Shown here: one piece after another, positions 40,957 to 50,800 of the stretch
How positions within the stretch are numbered: position 1 is the first letter of the stretch
Layout: each line of letters begins with the position of its first letter
Assembly: GCA_934292955.1 (NCBI GenBank)
Contig: CAKQXZ010000002.1
Coordinates: 3,232-67,231 of the forward strand
Length of the DNA stretch: 64,000 bases
From: an uncultured Clostridia bacterium
Lineage (GTDB): Bacteria; Bacillota_A; Clostridia; Christensenellales; Borkfalkiaceae
Direction of reading: 5' to 3'
The notes under the pieces: model-generated
Databases searched by the model: none
Told to the model about the DNA's origin: nothing
The model's input: only the letters and a program-made list of their open reading frames with translations
Made by a program: the position numbers and the translations under genes

Positions 40957-42984
40957 ATGAAAAAACGCTTTACCGCAACGCTGATTGCGTCAGCCGTAAC
41001 AATCTTATGGTTCGGCATGATGGTTTTCGCCACGACATTCTTCCCGATTTTTCGTATAGAACTCAATGATGATTATTTTAGCAGTACAATTTCCGCGATA
41101 CTGAACCTTATTATAAGATTTGCCGTATTGCTTATAACGGCTTGCTCGGTTCCTACGATTTACATAAAAGTGTATGAACTTAGAAACAAGGAAGATAATC
41201 CGCCGTCTAAATATCTGTTCGCGGCTGTGTTTTTTGTAGTTTTTCTGTGCACTTTTTCAAGTTTTACTTACTACATAGGCGATTTTGTTTATCAAAATCT
41301 TATGGAATTAGGCGTATTGGTGCCGAGATTTTTGGATTTCGTCATTCCGTCGGCATTGGCAATCGGTTTATTTATTGTACTATACGGAATATCTTACGGG
41401 CTTACAGCTCTCGGCGGAGTAATATTCAGAAAGAGCAAAAATCTGAAATACTTATTCGCTTTTATATTTCTTGTAATAGCGGTAACCGTTTACTATTTCT
41501 CCGCCGCCGCCATCGGATACCCCGATGCTTCTTTTTCAGATAACTATATATTTTATAGCATAACCGCTTGGTTTCACGAACTGAAATACGGAGGCGGTTC
41601 ATTTTTACTTAATTATATTACATTTACTATACTATTTTCCCACCTTATTTCTATTCTCGGTTTGACGGCGATTATATTAAAAGCTGCAGACAAAAACGGT
41701 TCCGCATTCAAAAAGATTTCGGCAATACTTACAAGCACCGTTGCGGGAGCCGCATTGTTATACGCATTATACGCAATAATCAATCCATGGGATTTTCTTA
41801 CAATCTCAAGATATATTGCGGATCCGTCCGTCCCTTCAGGCAATTCGGAAGGTATCACCCGTTTAATGAACTTAATGTCTTACGTTTTCGTTTACGGCTA
41901 CTCGGGGCTGATAGCGTTCACCGTTTTATTCGGCGGCGTACTCTTCCTTTGCTCTTACGAAATAGCAGACGGACGTAAAAACGCAACAAAATATATTCTA
42001 TGCATTTTGTACCTTGCGTTAATTATCGCATTGCCCGTCTTTATGTTGAGCAGTTCATATGCCAATGCCAACGCATTTTTCAACTTTATTTTCTTCTATC
42101 GCCTTATAAACATACCGAGATTCTATATCCGCGATGTTAACTTGCTTATTTACCTTCTCTTATTCGTTCTCGCGCTCGGCCCCGTTGTCATATGCCTTGT
42201 AACCGAAGCAAAAGGTTGCTCGCTGACGGCAAAACTTATAAAAGTACTTAAAATCCCGTTCGTTCGCCCCGACGGCAGAACGGTTAAATCGCAAGAAAAA
42301 ATTTCCATACTCAAAGGCAAAGCGATTAAAAATCTGGGCGACAGCCTTTTTACAAGCGCGTGGATGCTTATGGCTCTCGCCTGTCTTATTTACAGCGCGA
42401 TAATAAGTTCGGCGTCTTCCGCGGCGTTCGTGGGAATGCTCATCGTTATGGGACCGCTCTCTTACGGGCTTGCAAAACTGCAGGTAGCAGTGGCAAGGGG
42501 CAACAAATTTACGCCCGCGTCGCTTAAAGACTTGTTTTCGGGTTTTGCAAACAACTTCAAAAAAACGTGCGCGCTCGGCATTCTGCAATATCTGTTTTTA
42601 TGGCTGTGGAGTCTTCTGCTCATCTTTCCCGGCGCAATGATGAGTTATTCTTACTCGATGGCATTCTATATTTTGCAGGATAACCCCGACCTGACATGGC
42701 GCAAAGCGTTAGACGAAAGCAGACGGCTTATGTACGGCAACAGGGGCAAACTTTTCGCGCTCGATATCAGTTTTATCGGCTGGTACATACTCGGCGGCAT
42801 TCTTTTAGGCGTAGGCACGGCTTTTGTTGCGCCCTATCACGAAATGGCGCGCGCGCACTTCTATCTTGACCTTATAAACGCCGACAATGCGGCAAAACTC
42901 GCAGAAGAAACGCAAACCGAGCAATCGGGAACTTCGGCAGAAAACGCTCCTTTGACCTTCGAACCCGTAGACGACGCGCAATAA
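40957..42984 (+). CDS. Large polytopic membrane protein with C-terminal DUF975 domain
   Basis: A 675-residue membrane protein. Residues about 1-430 hold ten or so hydrophobic segments of unknown family. The final 220 residues match DUF975 (LLLIFPGAMMSYSYSMAFYI, DESRRLMYGNRGKLF, GIGTAFVAPYHEMARAHFY-type ending) with four to five segments. DUF975 proteins normally stand alone at about 200-300 residues, so the fusion is unusual. The function is unknown. The start is the ATG at 40957 with AAGGAG; the frame is open 87 codons upstream through the REP element, which is not real coding. It stands alone with a perfect promoter. Confidence 0.8.
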   Translation: MKKRFTATLIASAVTILWFGMMVFATTFFPIFRIELNDDYFSSTISAILNLIIRFAVLLITACSVPTIYIKVYELRNKEDNPPSKYLFAAVFFVVFLCTFSSFTYYIGDFVYQNLMELGVLVPRFLDFVIPSALAIGLFIVLYGISYGLTALGGVIFRKSKNLKYLFAFIFLVIAVTVYYFSAAAIGYPDASFSDNYIFYSITAWFHELKYGGGSFLLNYITFTILFSHLISILGLTAIILKAADKNGSAFKKISAILTSTVAGAALLYALYAIINPWDFLTISRYIADPSVPSGNSEGITRLMNLMSYVFVYGYSGLIAFTVLFGGVLFLCSYEIADGRKNATKYILCILYLALIIALPVFMLSSSYANANAFFNFIFFYRLINIPRFYIRDVNLLIYLLLFVLALGPVVICLVTEAKGCSLTAKLIKVLKIPFVRPDGRTVKSQEKISILKGKAIKNLGDSLFTSAWMLMALACLIYSAIISSASSAAFVGMLIVMGPLSYGLAKLQVAVARGNKFTPASLKDLFSGFANNFKKTCALGILQYLFLWLWSLLLIFPGAMMSYSYSMAFYILQDNPDLTWRKALDESRRLMYGNRGKLFALDISFIGWYILGGILLGVGTAFVAPYHEMARAHFYLDLINADNAAKLAEETQTEQSGTSAENAPLTFEPVDDAQ

Positions 42985-43017
42985 ACCGACAAATCAACGC
43001 ATAAAAAGCAACATGAC

Positions 43018-43054
43018 AAAACGTTCGACCGCAATCGCAGCCGAACGTTTTTTT
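43018..43054 (+). terminator. Terminator of the DUF975 gene
   Basis: Perfect AACGTTCG/CGAACGTT stem (43020-43027 with 43042-43049), followed by T7. Confidence 0.9.
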
Positions 43055-43086
43055 ATATCGTCAATTTTAACAACTATAATATATCG

Positions 43087-43905
43087 TTACAGTTTTTCGA
43101 GTTCGTCGGCAAGTCCGTTGAGTTCGTCGCCTTCAAACAGTTCTATAAGCCCTTTATCTTCCTGCGAAGCAAGTTCGGGGTTTATCGGAAGTTTATAGCA
43201 ATTTACGCCGAGTTCTTTTGCCTTTTCCGCGCCGTGTCCTTTGCCGAAAATATAGTGTTTGCTCTTACAATCGGGGCAAACGAAATACGCCATATTTTCA
43301 ACGAGCGCAAGCACCTTAACGTTCATAAGCCTTGCCATGTTAATAGCTTTATCGACCACCATAGAAACAAGATCCTGCGGCGTGCTTACGATAACTATTC
43401 CGTCGAGCGGCACAGACTGAAACACCGTCAGCGGAATATCTCCAGTTCCCGGGGGCATATCCACAAACATATAATCCACTTCGTTCCAGCAGACCTGTTC
43501 ATAAAACTGCTTGATTACCCCGCCCAGCACGGGACCGCGCCATATTACGGGCGAATCTTCCTTTTCAAGCAGAAGATTTATGCTCATAATCTCTATGCCT
43601 TTTTTCGACATTACGGGGAAAAGCATATTTTCTTCGCCGTAAGCGCACTGCTTAATCCCGAACGCTTTTGGAATAGAAGGTCCCGTAAGGTCCGCGTCGA
43701 GTATAGCGGTTTTATACCCGCGCCTGTTCATAAGCACGGCAAGCATAGAAGTAACCGACGATTTGCCTACTCCGCCTTTCGCGCTGAACACGCCGATTGT
43801 TTTCTTAATTTTACTGAGTTCGTTCGGTTTGAAATGCATATCGTCTTTTTTAGACGCGCAATCCGCGCTGCAAGAACTGCAATCGTGAGTGCATTCTTCG
43901 CTCAT
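43087..43905 (-). CDS. Mrp/NBP35-type Fe-S cluster carrier ATPase
   Basis: A 272-residue P-loop protein. The deviant Walker A FSAKGGVGKSSV (about 40-51), DADLTGPSIPKAF, DMPPGTGD and the CxxC in FVCPDCKSKH are all Mrp hallmarks. A Cys-rich N-terminus (C5, C9, C12, C16) resembles NBP35 more than simple Mrp. It inserts or carries [4Fe-4S] clusters. AGGTGA precedes ATG; it has its own promoter. Confidence 0.93.
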   Translation of the reverse strand: MSEECTHDCSSCSADCASKKDDMHFKPNELSKIKKTIGVFSAKGGVGKSSVTSMLAVLMNRRGYKTAILDADLTGPSIPKAFGIKQCAYGEENMLFPVMSKKGIEIMSINLLLEKEDSPVIWRGPVLGGVIKQFYEQVCWNEVDYMFVDMPPGTGDIPLTVFQSVPLDGIVIVSTPQDLVSMVVDKAINMARLMNVKVLALVENMAYFVCPDCKSKHYIFGKGHGAEKAKELGVNCYKLPINPELASQEDKGLIELFEGDELNGLADELEKL

Positions 43906-43932
43906 TTTATCACCTGCAAATTACAAAATATC

Positions 43933-43954
43933 GGGCTATAGGTCGATTATCGGC
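43933..43954 (+). repeat. Dispersed hairpin motif, copy 9
   Basis: GGGC TATAGGTCGATTAT CGGC, complete. It lies between the start of the Mrp gene and its promoter, so it would be in the mRNA leader. Confidence 0.88.
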
Positions 43955-43997
43955 ATTTTTGCAATACACTAAGCCAACCACTTAGCCCGTTTCTTAT

Positions 43998-44026
43998 ATT
44001 CTACCACTTAAAAAAGTTTTAGGCAA
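43998..44026 (-). promoter_or_regulatory. Extended -10 promoter for the Mrp gene
   Basis: On the minus strand, TTGCCT (44021-44026), a 17-base spacer and TAGAAT (43998-44003), with TGG before the -10. The mRNA leader of about 85 bases includes one dispersed-motif copy. Confidence 0.65.
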
Positions 44027-44040
44027 GGAAAATCGCCTTG

Positions 44041-44703
44041 TTACTGATTTTCGGCGCGTTTGTTTTTGCCGCTATGTTTTAATTTCGAAATCACGGGCTT
44101 TTTATCTTTATCGGCATAGCCTATTATAGGGCTTTTTGCGTTAAGCGCGTCGAGTTCTTCGATCTTCCTTTTTAGTTCGGAATTTTCTCCGCGGCACTTT
44201 TGGGCAATCTTTCTTACAAGAACGTCAATTTCGTTTTTAAGCCGCGCTTTTTCATACCTTACGCAACCTTTTCTTGCTTCGTAGGGGTCGTAACATTCTT
44301 CGCCCGAAAGTTTTATGCTTTTAATTTCATCAAGAACGGCTTCGCGCTTTTTCTTTAACAGATTACAAAATTTATTGCGATATCTGAGTGCCAGCACAGG
44401 GTCGCCGTCCGCAAGATAAAAAGCCGTTTTTCTTATAGAACCGTGAACCTTTCTTTCGCGCAAAAAGCGGGCTATAAGTTGTTTTTCGGCACTTTCGGTA
44501 AAATATTCGTTCGATTTTGCGGTAAGATTTCCGGCTAAACCGTCTGCAACGCTGCGGTAGTAATAGTTGCGGATACTTCCCGACGCTCTGCCGTTTTCGA
44601 TTGCAAAATTCTTAAACAGTTCGCTAAGCGGCGTTCCGTCTTCTTTAGCCTTTTCGGCGCGGGCAAATAATTGTTTTTTCTGTTCTTCGTTTAATCCTTT
44701 CAT
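44041..44703 (-). CDS. Hypothetical protein, possible DNA-binding regulator
   Basis: A 220-residue basic protein. Residues about 1-55 (LNEEQKKQLFARAEKAKEDG, then IRNYYYRSV) are helical and end in a SIRNYYYR recognition-like segment similar to SANT/Myb-like (RsfA-type) DNA-binding proteins. The middle is helical and basic, the region about 150-190 is a coiled coil (KRKIEELDALNA), and the tail is Lys-rich. I do not recognise an exact family. The ATG at 44701-44703 has a strong GGAGG; the frame is open for six more codons upstream. A degenerate copy of the dispersed motif (44468-44490) lies within it. Confidence 0.72.
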   Translation of the reverse strand: MKGLNEEQKKQLFARAEKAKEDGTPLSELFKNFAIENGRASGSIRNYYYRSVADGLAGNLTAKSNEYFTESAEKQLIARFLRERKVHGSIRKTAFYLADGDPVLALRYRNKFCNLLKKKREAVLDEIKSIKLSGEECYDPYEARKGCVRYEKARLKNEIDVLVRKIAQKCRGENSELKRKIEELDALNAKSPIIGYADKDKKPVISKLKHSGKNKRAENQ

Positions 44704-44801
44704 AATATTCCTCCGTCGCAATCAATTATTGACGGATTGAATGTATTTTAATCATAAACGAAAAAATTTTATCATAAATTTTAAGCGAGCAGGTATCCCC
44801 G

Positions 44802-45716
44802 ATGAACATTTATGTTATATCAAAAGAACGTTGCGGCGTTTTAATAAACGGAGTTTTTGCGGGAGTTGCGGACGGCAATTTGCGCCGATTCAGCCATTGC
44901 GGGCATAACCTTTCTATTCAATTTTTGCCCAATGACAAAAACTATATGCCTGTAATCGCTTTTTTCGACGTGCCGAAAAGCGGTTTTTTCGGCGATATCG
45001 TTTCGGTTAAAACCGACGACGGATATCTGCTGTTTCCCCTTCTTAAAGCGCGTTTTAACGAAAAATGCGGCGTTATATACAAAAAAACGTTTACATCGGA
45101 GCATGTCGTTCTTTCGATTTCCGCCGACCCGTTCTGCAAAATTACCGTTTTAACCGAAGACGATTATTATTTTTCCGAACTGAAATATTATTCCGAAAAC
45201 GCAGAGATTTCCGCCCGTATATGCGGCAGAATATTATATGTGGAAGTAAAGGCAAAACACAGTTTTCTGTACGTTTTCAATCTTTCGCCCACTATAACGC
45301 GACTTTATGCAGGCGAAATCCATTCGGTTGCTTTCGACGATAAAACCGTTACGGTAATAAAAAAGCCTGTCGGGTCGACAGGCTGCTTATTAACCGAAAT
45401 ATATTCTTTGGAAGATTTTGGTTTAATCGAAAAGAAAACCGAACGAAAGTGCGCGATATACGCTCTGCCGCCCGCACTTATTCCCTGCGCATTTCTCGAA
45501 GAATTGCAGCATGGCGGCGACTATTGCGCTTATCTTACGCCGTCGCTTAAAGAAAACGGCTCTTTAATACCGTCCTTTTTCGGTAATTTTCTGTTCTTTA
45601 CCCCCTACTTTTCGGGCGATAAATTCTTCGCCGCGCTTGTATACGAAAATAAGGTCGAGCACGTTTGTTTCACTTTGGAAAATAACGTTATAATAAGCGA
45701 CTTTACGTTCGCTTAA
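44802..45716 (+). CDS. Hypothetical protein
   Basis: A 304-residue soluble protein with no recognisable domain. It starts MNIYVISKERCGVLINGVFAG and is rich in beta-strand patterns and aromatic residues, with no signal peptide or membrane segment. The first 60 residues resemble a small sandwich that could bind a ligand. It is divergent from the preceding gene, with 98 bases between them. The ribosome site is weak (AGGT, 8 bases before ATG). It could be a lineage-specific gene. A function cannot be assigned. Confidence 0.65.
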   Translation: MNIYVISKERCGVLINGVFAGVADGNLRRFSHCGHNLSIQFLPNDKNYMPVIAFFDVPKSGFFGDIVSVKTDDGYLLFPLLKARFNEKCGVIYKKTFTSEHVVLSISADPFCKITVLTEDDYYFSELKYYSENAEISARICGRILYVEVKAKHSFLYVFNLSPTITRLYAGEIHSVAFDDKTVTVIKKPVGSTGCLLTEIYSLEDFGLIEKKTERKCAIYALPPALIPCAFLEELQHGGDYCAYLTPSLKENGSLIPSFFGNFLFFTPYFSGDKFFAALVYENKVEHVCFTLENNVIISDFTFA

Positions 45717-45744
45717 AATTCACCGAAAACACACTCAAAAAGTC

Positions 45745-45767
45745 GGGCTATAAGTCGATTATCGGGC
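45745..45767 (+). repeat. Dispersed hairpin motif, copy 10
   Basis: GGGC TATAAGTCGATTAT CGGGC, complete, preceded by AAAAAGTC. It sits between two convergent genes and leaves only 8 bases to the stop of the acidic zinc-ribbon gene. Confidence 0.88.
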
Positions 45768-45774
45768 GATTTGA

Positions 45775-46284
45775 TTAAAAATCGTCGTCATCGTCGTCTT
45801 CTTCGTCTTCTTCTTCATCGTCTTCTTCGAAGTCCTTTTCGTCGATTTCCACGTCGAAGTCATCGGGTTCGTCGTCGACATATTCGGGTTCGTCGTCTTC
45901 TTCGTCGTCGTCTTTGAAGAGTTCGTCGCTCTTTTCTTCGTCGGCAAGCTGAGAGAACGAAATTACACTGTCATCGTCCTCGGGCATATCTTTTTCGTCG
46001 TCGTCGAGATAGTTACGCCATTCTTCGTCCGATTCGATATCGATATCGTCGGGTTCGTTATCGTACTTATGATCGTCGCGACATTCTTCGCACATATCTT
46101 CGTCTTTAGAAATAAAATTACGTTTGCAGATGGGGCAAAGTTTTTCGCCTGACACTTCTTCTTCGTCTTCGTTGAATATGAGTTGCGGACCGAGTTTAAG
46201 TTCGGCTTTGCAGACGTCGCAATACTGCTCGCCTTCCTGCATATAATTCAACTCGCATCTCGGACACAAAACGTATTTAGCCAT
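45775..46284 (-). CDS. Double zinc-ribbon protein with very acidic tail
   Basis: A 169-residue protein with two CxxC-type zinc ribbons: LCPRC and YCDVC (about 7-25), then LCPIC and MCEEC (about 49-69). From about 75 on, the sequence is dominated by Asp and Glu, ending in an unbroken acidic run DDDDDDF. The tail is reminiscent of the acidic C-terminus of the RNA polymerase delta subunit, but the N-terminal fold is different. A role in binding a basic partner or nucleic-acid enzyme is only inference. GGGAG precedes ATG; it has its own promoter. Confidence 0.8.
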   Translation of the reverse strand: MAKYVLCPRCELNYMQEGEQYCDVCKAELKLGPQLIFNEDEEEVSGEKLCPICKRNFISKDEDMCEECRDDHKYDNEPDDIDIESDEEWRNYLDDDEKDMPEDDDSVISFSQLADEEKSDELFKDDDEEDDEPEYVDDEPDDFDVEIDEKDFEEDDEEEDEEDDDDDDF

Positions 46285-46339
46285 AAAATACTCCCTTCGG
46301 CATTATTTTCAATTCCGCCGATCTCAATATCGCTCACTT

Positions 46340-46368
46340 ATTATATTTATAATGATTGAGTTTGTAAA
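46340..46368 (-). promoter_or_regulatory. Promoter for the acidic zinc-ribbon gene
   Basis: On the minus strand, TTTACA (46363-46368), a 17-base spacer and TATAAT (46340-46345). Confidence 0.68.
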
Positions 46369-46449
46369 CTATTTTACGCATTTTTTTGTTATTTTACGCA
46401 AATTAGTTATATTTAATATACAAGCCCGCCGTCAAGCGGATTTTTACCG

Positions 46450-46482
46450 AGCCGTAGCCCGATTTATAATCGCGTTACGGCT
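46450..46482 (-). terminator. Hairpin after the M29 aminopeptidase gene
   Basis: AGCCGTA (46450-46456) pairs with TACGGCT (46476-46482) around an inner CGAT/ATCG pair. There is no T tract after the stem on the minus strand, so it may be a weak terminator or only a 3' stabiliser. It lies about 80 bases after the stop codon. Confidence 0.45.
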
Positions 46483-46564
46483 ACTGTATAATATTTTACT
46501 TGCTTAAAAACGGTTACTTTTTCGCCACGCTATTTCTTATAACAGGCACCATGCCCACACAACC

Positions 46565-47680
46565 TTATTTCAGATTTTCGGGGTTAAGGGGCAAAAGTTC
46601 GGGCAGAACGAACAACCCGTCTTTTCTTATCAGTTTATCGTCGAACCAGATTTCTCCGCCGCCGTATTCTTTGGTCATAACGAGAACCAGATCCCAATGA
46701 ATACCCGAACGGTTTCCGTTATCGCAGTCGTCGTAGCAGCAACCGGGCGTAAAGTGGATGGAACCCGCGATCTTTTCGTCAAACAGGATATCCCCCATCG
46801 GGTGATTAACGTAAGGGTTAACGCCGATAGCGAATTCGCCCACATAACGCGCGCCGTCGTCGGTATCGAAAATTTTGTTGATCTGTTCGGGATAGTTAGA
46901 CGTCGCTTCTACGATCTTACCGTTTTCGAACTTAAGTCTGACGTTTTCGTGCTTTAATCCCTGCTGCATAGACGGCGCATTGTAAGATATAACGCCGTTA
47001 ACGCTGTCTTTCACGGGCGCGGTATACACTTCGCCGTCGGGAATGTTGCATTCGCCGGCGCACTTTAATGCGGGCAATCCTTTAATAGAGAACGTAAGAT
47101 CTGTTCCTGGCGCCACAAGTCTTACCTTGTCGGTTTTATCCATAAGAGCCTTCAAAGCGTCCATAGCCTTGTCCATTTTGTCGTAATCCATAGTGCATAC
47201 GTCAAAATAAAAGTCTTCGAACGCTTCGGTAGATTTGCCCGACATCTGCGCCATAGACGGCGTGGGATATCTTAAAACCACCCAGCGCGTATTGCAAACC
47301 CTGCGTTCATGATGAACAGGATAAGAATACAGCCTTTCGTAATAACTATTCTGTTCGGCGGGAATATCTCCCGTTTCACAGGAATTATCGCCGCCGCGGA
47401 TGCCGATATAGCAATCCATATCTTCCATGGCAAACCCGTCGTATTTAGCCCATAGCTTGCAATATTCTTCGTCTGCACGACTGACCGTCGCGCGGATAAC
47501 GGAATAATCGCGGATATACACGAACGGATAACCGCCCGCGTCGTAAACTTTATTTACGAGTTCTTTAACAAGGTCGTTCGGGATTCCGAACGCTTCTATC
47601 ATAACTTTTTCTCTTTTTTTCACCTTGCAGGAGTGATTAACCAGCACATCCGCAAGTTTTGTAAGTCTTAAATCTTTCAT
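46565..47680 (-). CDS. M29-family metallo-aminopeptidase (AmpS/PepS type)
   Basis: A 371-residue intracellular exopeptidase. The family's metal ligands are visible: Glu in CNIPDGEVYTAP (about 218), Glu in VGEFAIGVNP (about 285), His in SIHFTPG (about 313), and His-x-Asp in IHWDLVLV (about 331). It forms a dimer with two metal ions in thermophilic homologues. The true start is the ATG at 47678-47680, seven bases after GGGAGG; the TTG two codons earlier is too near the ribosome site. A housekeeping peptidase with its own promoter. Confidence 0.93.
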   Translation of the reverse strand: MKDLRLTKLADVLVNHSCKVKKREKVMIEAFGIPNDLVKELVNKVYDAGGYPFVYIRDYSVIRATVSRADEEYCKLWAKYDGFAMEDMDCYIGIRGGDNSCETGDIPAEQNSYYERLYSYPVHHERRVCNTRWVVLRYPTPSMAQMSGKSTEAFEDFYFDVCTMDYDKMDKAMDALKALMDKTDKVRLVAPGTDLTFSIKGLPALKCAGECNIPDGEVYTAPVKDSVNGVISYNAPSMQQGLKHENVRLKFENGKIVEATSNYPEQINKIFDTDDGARYVGEFAIGVNPYVNHPMGDILFDEKIAGSIHFTPGCCYDDCDNGNRSGIHWDLVLVMTKEYGGGEIWFDDKLIRKDGLFVLPELLPLNPENLK

Positions 47681-47703
47681 GTTCAACCTCCCGTGCGTCG
47701 GGT

Positions 47704-47732
47704 ATTTTACAACATCGTTATAAAAAAATCAA
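47704..47732 (-). promoter_or_regulatory. Promoter for the M29 aminopeptidase gene
   Basis: On the minus strand, TTGATT (47727-47732), a 17-base spacer and TAAAAT (47704-47709), about 23 bases before the ATG. Confidence 0.68.
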
Positions 47733-47824
47733 CCGTTTGCAATGCGTTAAACAAAACACGCAAAATTCCGTTTGCGCTTTAATATAAATTATAACAACAG
47801 CTTTATAAAAAGTTAAACGCCGTC

Positions 47825-47861
47825 AAATAACGCCCTGCCTTGCGACAGGGCGTTATTTTTT
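47825..47861. terminator. Strong terminator after the giant GH43 gene
   Basis: Perfect 13-base stem AAATAACGCCCTG/CAGGGCGTTATTT with an 8-base loop. T-rich on both strands, best on the plus strand; it ends the sugar operon about 30 bases after its last stop. Confidence 0.85.
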
Positions 47862-47890
47862 CAGTTGTCTAAAATGCTATTGCCGTAAAA

Positions 47891-50800
47891 TTACTTGTTA
47901 AGACCAGAAATATCGGTCGTAACCGAGTAATTGCGAACGGTAATACCCGTAGTAAACGAGAGTATGCCGACCGCGCTGTCGTTATCCGCGCCGAAACCTT
48001 CGATATTTTCGGCTGTAAGCACAAGTTTATCGTTGACGTAAAGTCTGAAGGTCGCGCCGTCGCGTAAAAGCCCTAATTTAACGTAATTGCCGTCTTTATA
48101 CGCGCCCATATCGGCAACGCCGACTTCTGCGTTAAAGCCGTTTACACCCCACGCCCAACCGTCGTTCTGCCGTGCGATATAGCCTACTCTTCTTGCCATG
48201 TAGTTCGACGAGCCGTCAATATAGAAGAAGAAATCGTTCTGCGCGTTTCTCGTAACAATGCCGAATTTGGGGAATTTGTCGCCCATATCCTGCGTTACGG
48301 TGATTTCGGTTTCCGCATAGAACTTTGTACCGTTAACGCCCTTGAACATAGCGTACTGATCGCCTTTCATAGTCTGTTCGGCAGTCGGAGTTTCGCCGCG
48401 GTCGTTTGAAAGATCCCAACCGGTCGTAGTGGAGAAACCGCCCGCTTTTCCGAACGTTTCACCGTTAATGCCGTTGGCGTAAAGTTTGCTCATTTCCTCC
48501 ACAACCGCTTTATCCGCGCTTGCCGAATAGTTCTTTACGATCATCGGCGTATTGAAGGACAAAAAGCCCACAGCCGATTTCTGATCGTCTCCGAAAATAT
48601 TGAAACTGTCGTAGAAAATAACCGTTTTGTTATTGCAGATAAGATAGAACTCGCTGCCCTTTCTTAAAACCGCAAGCTTAACGAAATTGCCGTTTTTATA
48701 CGAGATTCCGTCAACGCTGACCAGTTGTTCGGTGGCGTTCCAGTCCCAGTCGCTGTTATCCAGTTTACGCTGCGCGCAACCGACAACCGTATTGGTGTAA
48801 TTAACCGCGTCTACATAAAAGAATATCGTGTTGGTGTAATAGTCGTCGCAACTCATTACAATGCCGAACTTAGGAAACTTATCGCCCGAGTACGCTTTTT
48901 CCGCCGTAACCGAGAATTCGGCTTCGGCATAAAAATCTACGTCGTAAATGTTTTTGAAGTACGCGTACTGATCGGAAACGCCCTTCTGTTCGATATAACG
49001 TCCGTCTTCCGCGGAGTCGTTCGAAAGGTCATAGCCGTAACCCGTTTCAAGGTGTTTGGTGCCTTTAACGTTGCCGAAATTAAGGCTGTCTTTTTCTATA
49101 TGCGAAGAACCGCAGATTTCGTTGTTGTAAGAATAGGTCTTGAATTCAGAAATACCCGCGCATTCCGAATCTTTTCCGAGAACGACTATTTCGCTCAGCG
49201 CGAGTTCGTCCGCGCCGCTTGCCGACGTCATATAAATCTTAATGCTCTTAACGGGCATTTCGTTGAATTCGGCAATAGCCGCTCCGCCGGGACGCATAAA
49301 GCTTACGTCGGCTTCGCAGTTCCAATCCCAGTCGAAAGGCAGGTTCTTAATAACCGCGGTTGCCGTTTTACCGTCCGCTTTCTTATATTCGAATTCAACC
49401 TTGCTTATCGAAACGAAAGTCTTTGCGTAATCGTAAGAGTTATATATCATCAACCCGCGAACGGTCTTGAAAGTATCCCAGTTAAGCGTTATGACAGATT
49501 CGCCGCCGTTAGCCGCGTATTCGGTAACGAGATCGTATTCCTGATATTTAACGAGTTCGTCGGTTAATAAATCGGTCGTGCTGTCCGACTTGGTGTTACT
49601 CGCGGTAACTTTAGCCTGCGGAGCAATGTTTTTGTAACCCGACAAAAATTCGGGCAACGGCTGAACCGACCAGGTAGGTCCGTTGGTATGCATAACGTCG
49701 ACGCCTTCGCCGTTCTTCGTCCAGATAACTCTGTCGAGAGCGAGCGCTCTGCCGTCCGCGATACTCGAACGGTTTTTGAAAGTATGATATGCAATGAACG
49801 TTTCGTCGCCGCACTGAATGAAGCTGTGGTGTCCCGCGCTGACGATATGGCTCCAGTTGGCAACGTCGGAAGAAACGACTATGCCGCCGTCGTCTTCGTC
49901 GACTTTAACAAAGTCGCCGAGCGGAGAATCCGCAATCGCCTGTTTTACGCGATAACGGTCGTCCTGATATCCGAACGCGCTGAACGTAAGATAATACTTG
50001 CCGTTACGGTAAACCATAAACGGACCTTCGTTAACGCCGCCTTCAGAAACTTTCTGCTTGCTTTCGTTGTTAACGCCGCCCGCCACCGTCAGATATCCGG
50101 GGTAAGTGAGCATTTTAAGCGTGGAATAATCGGGGGTAAGCCAGTCTTTCATCTTCATTCCGTAAATGAAAGAGCCTTCGCCGTAATCGTTATAGTAACT
50201 GAAATAAAGGTATTTATCGCCGTTCGACGGATCGATAAAGGGGCTTGCGTCAAGCGCGTGAGTGCGCGCGAGTCCGGGGTTTGCCTTTTCGAGCGCGGCG
50301 ATTACCGGGTTATTTACGGTAACGTCGAACACCGGCTGCGAAGCCGAAAGCAGATTGCCGTCCGAATCCTTTCTTCCGTCGGGAGAAACGAACGGTCCCG
50401 CGGGCGAAGCCGAATACGCAACCGACAGACAAAGTCTGTTGTTCGCGTTCTGGTTATACGCGTTGTAGAACATGTAATAAAGTTTCGCCTTTGCGTCGTA
50501 AATGACTTCGGGCGCCCAGTAGTTGTTAACAGCCCAGCTCGCTTCGTAATCGGGCATGTAAGCAATTCCCGTGCATTCCCAGTGCGAAAGGTCTTTGGAT
50601 CTCCACGCCTGAAAACCGTGGCAGCCTATCTCGTCGCTCGTTCCGTAGGCGTAAAAATAACCCTTTTCGCTGCCTTCCGAAACATAGATTACCGACGGGT
50701 CGGCAACCTGAAATTCAAGCGTGTTGACGTAAAACAGATTGCTGTTATACCCCGTACTTACCGACTCGACCTTGCTGAGCATTTCGGCGTCGTAATTATT

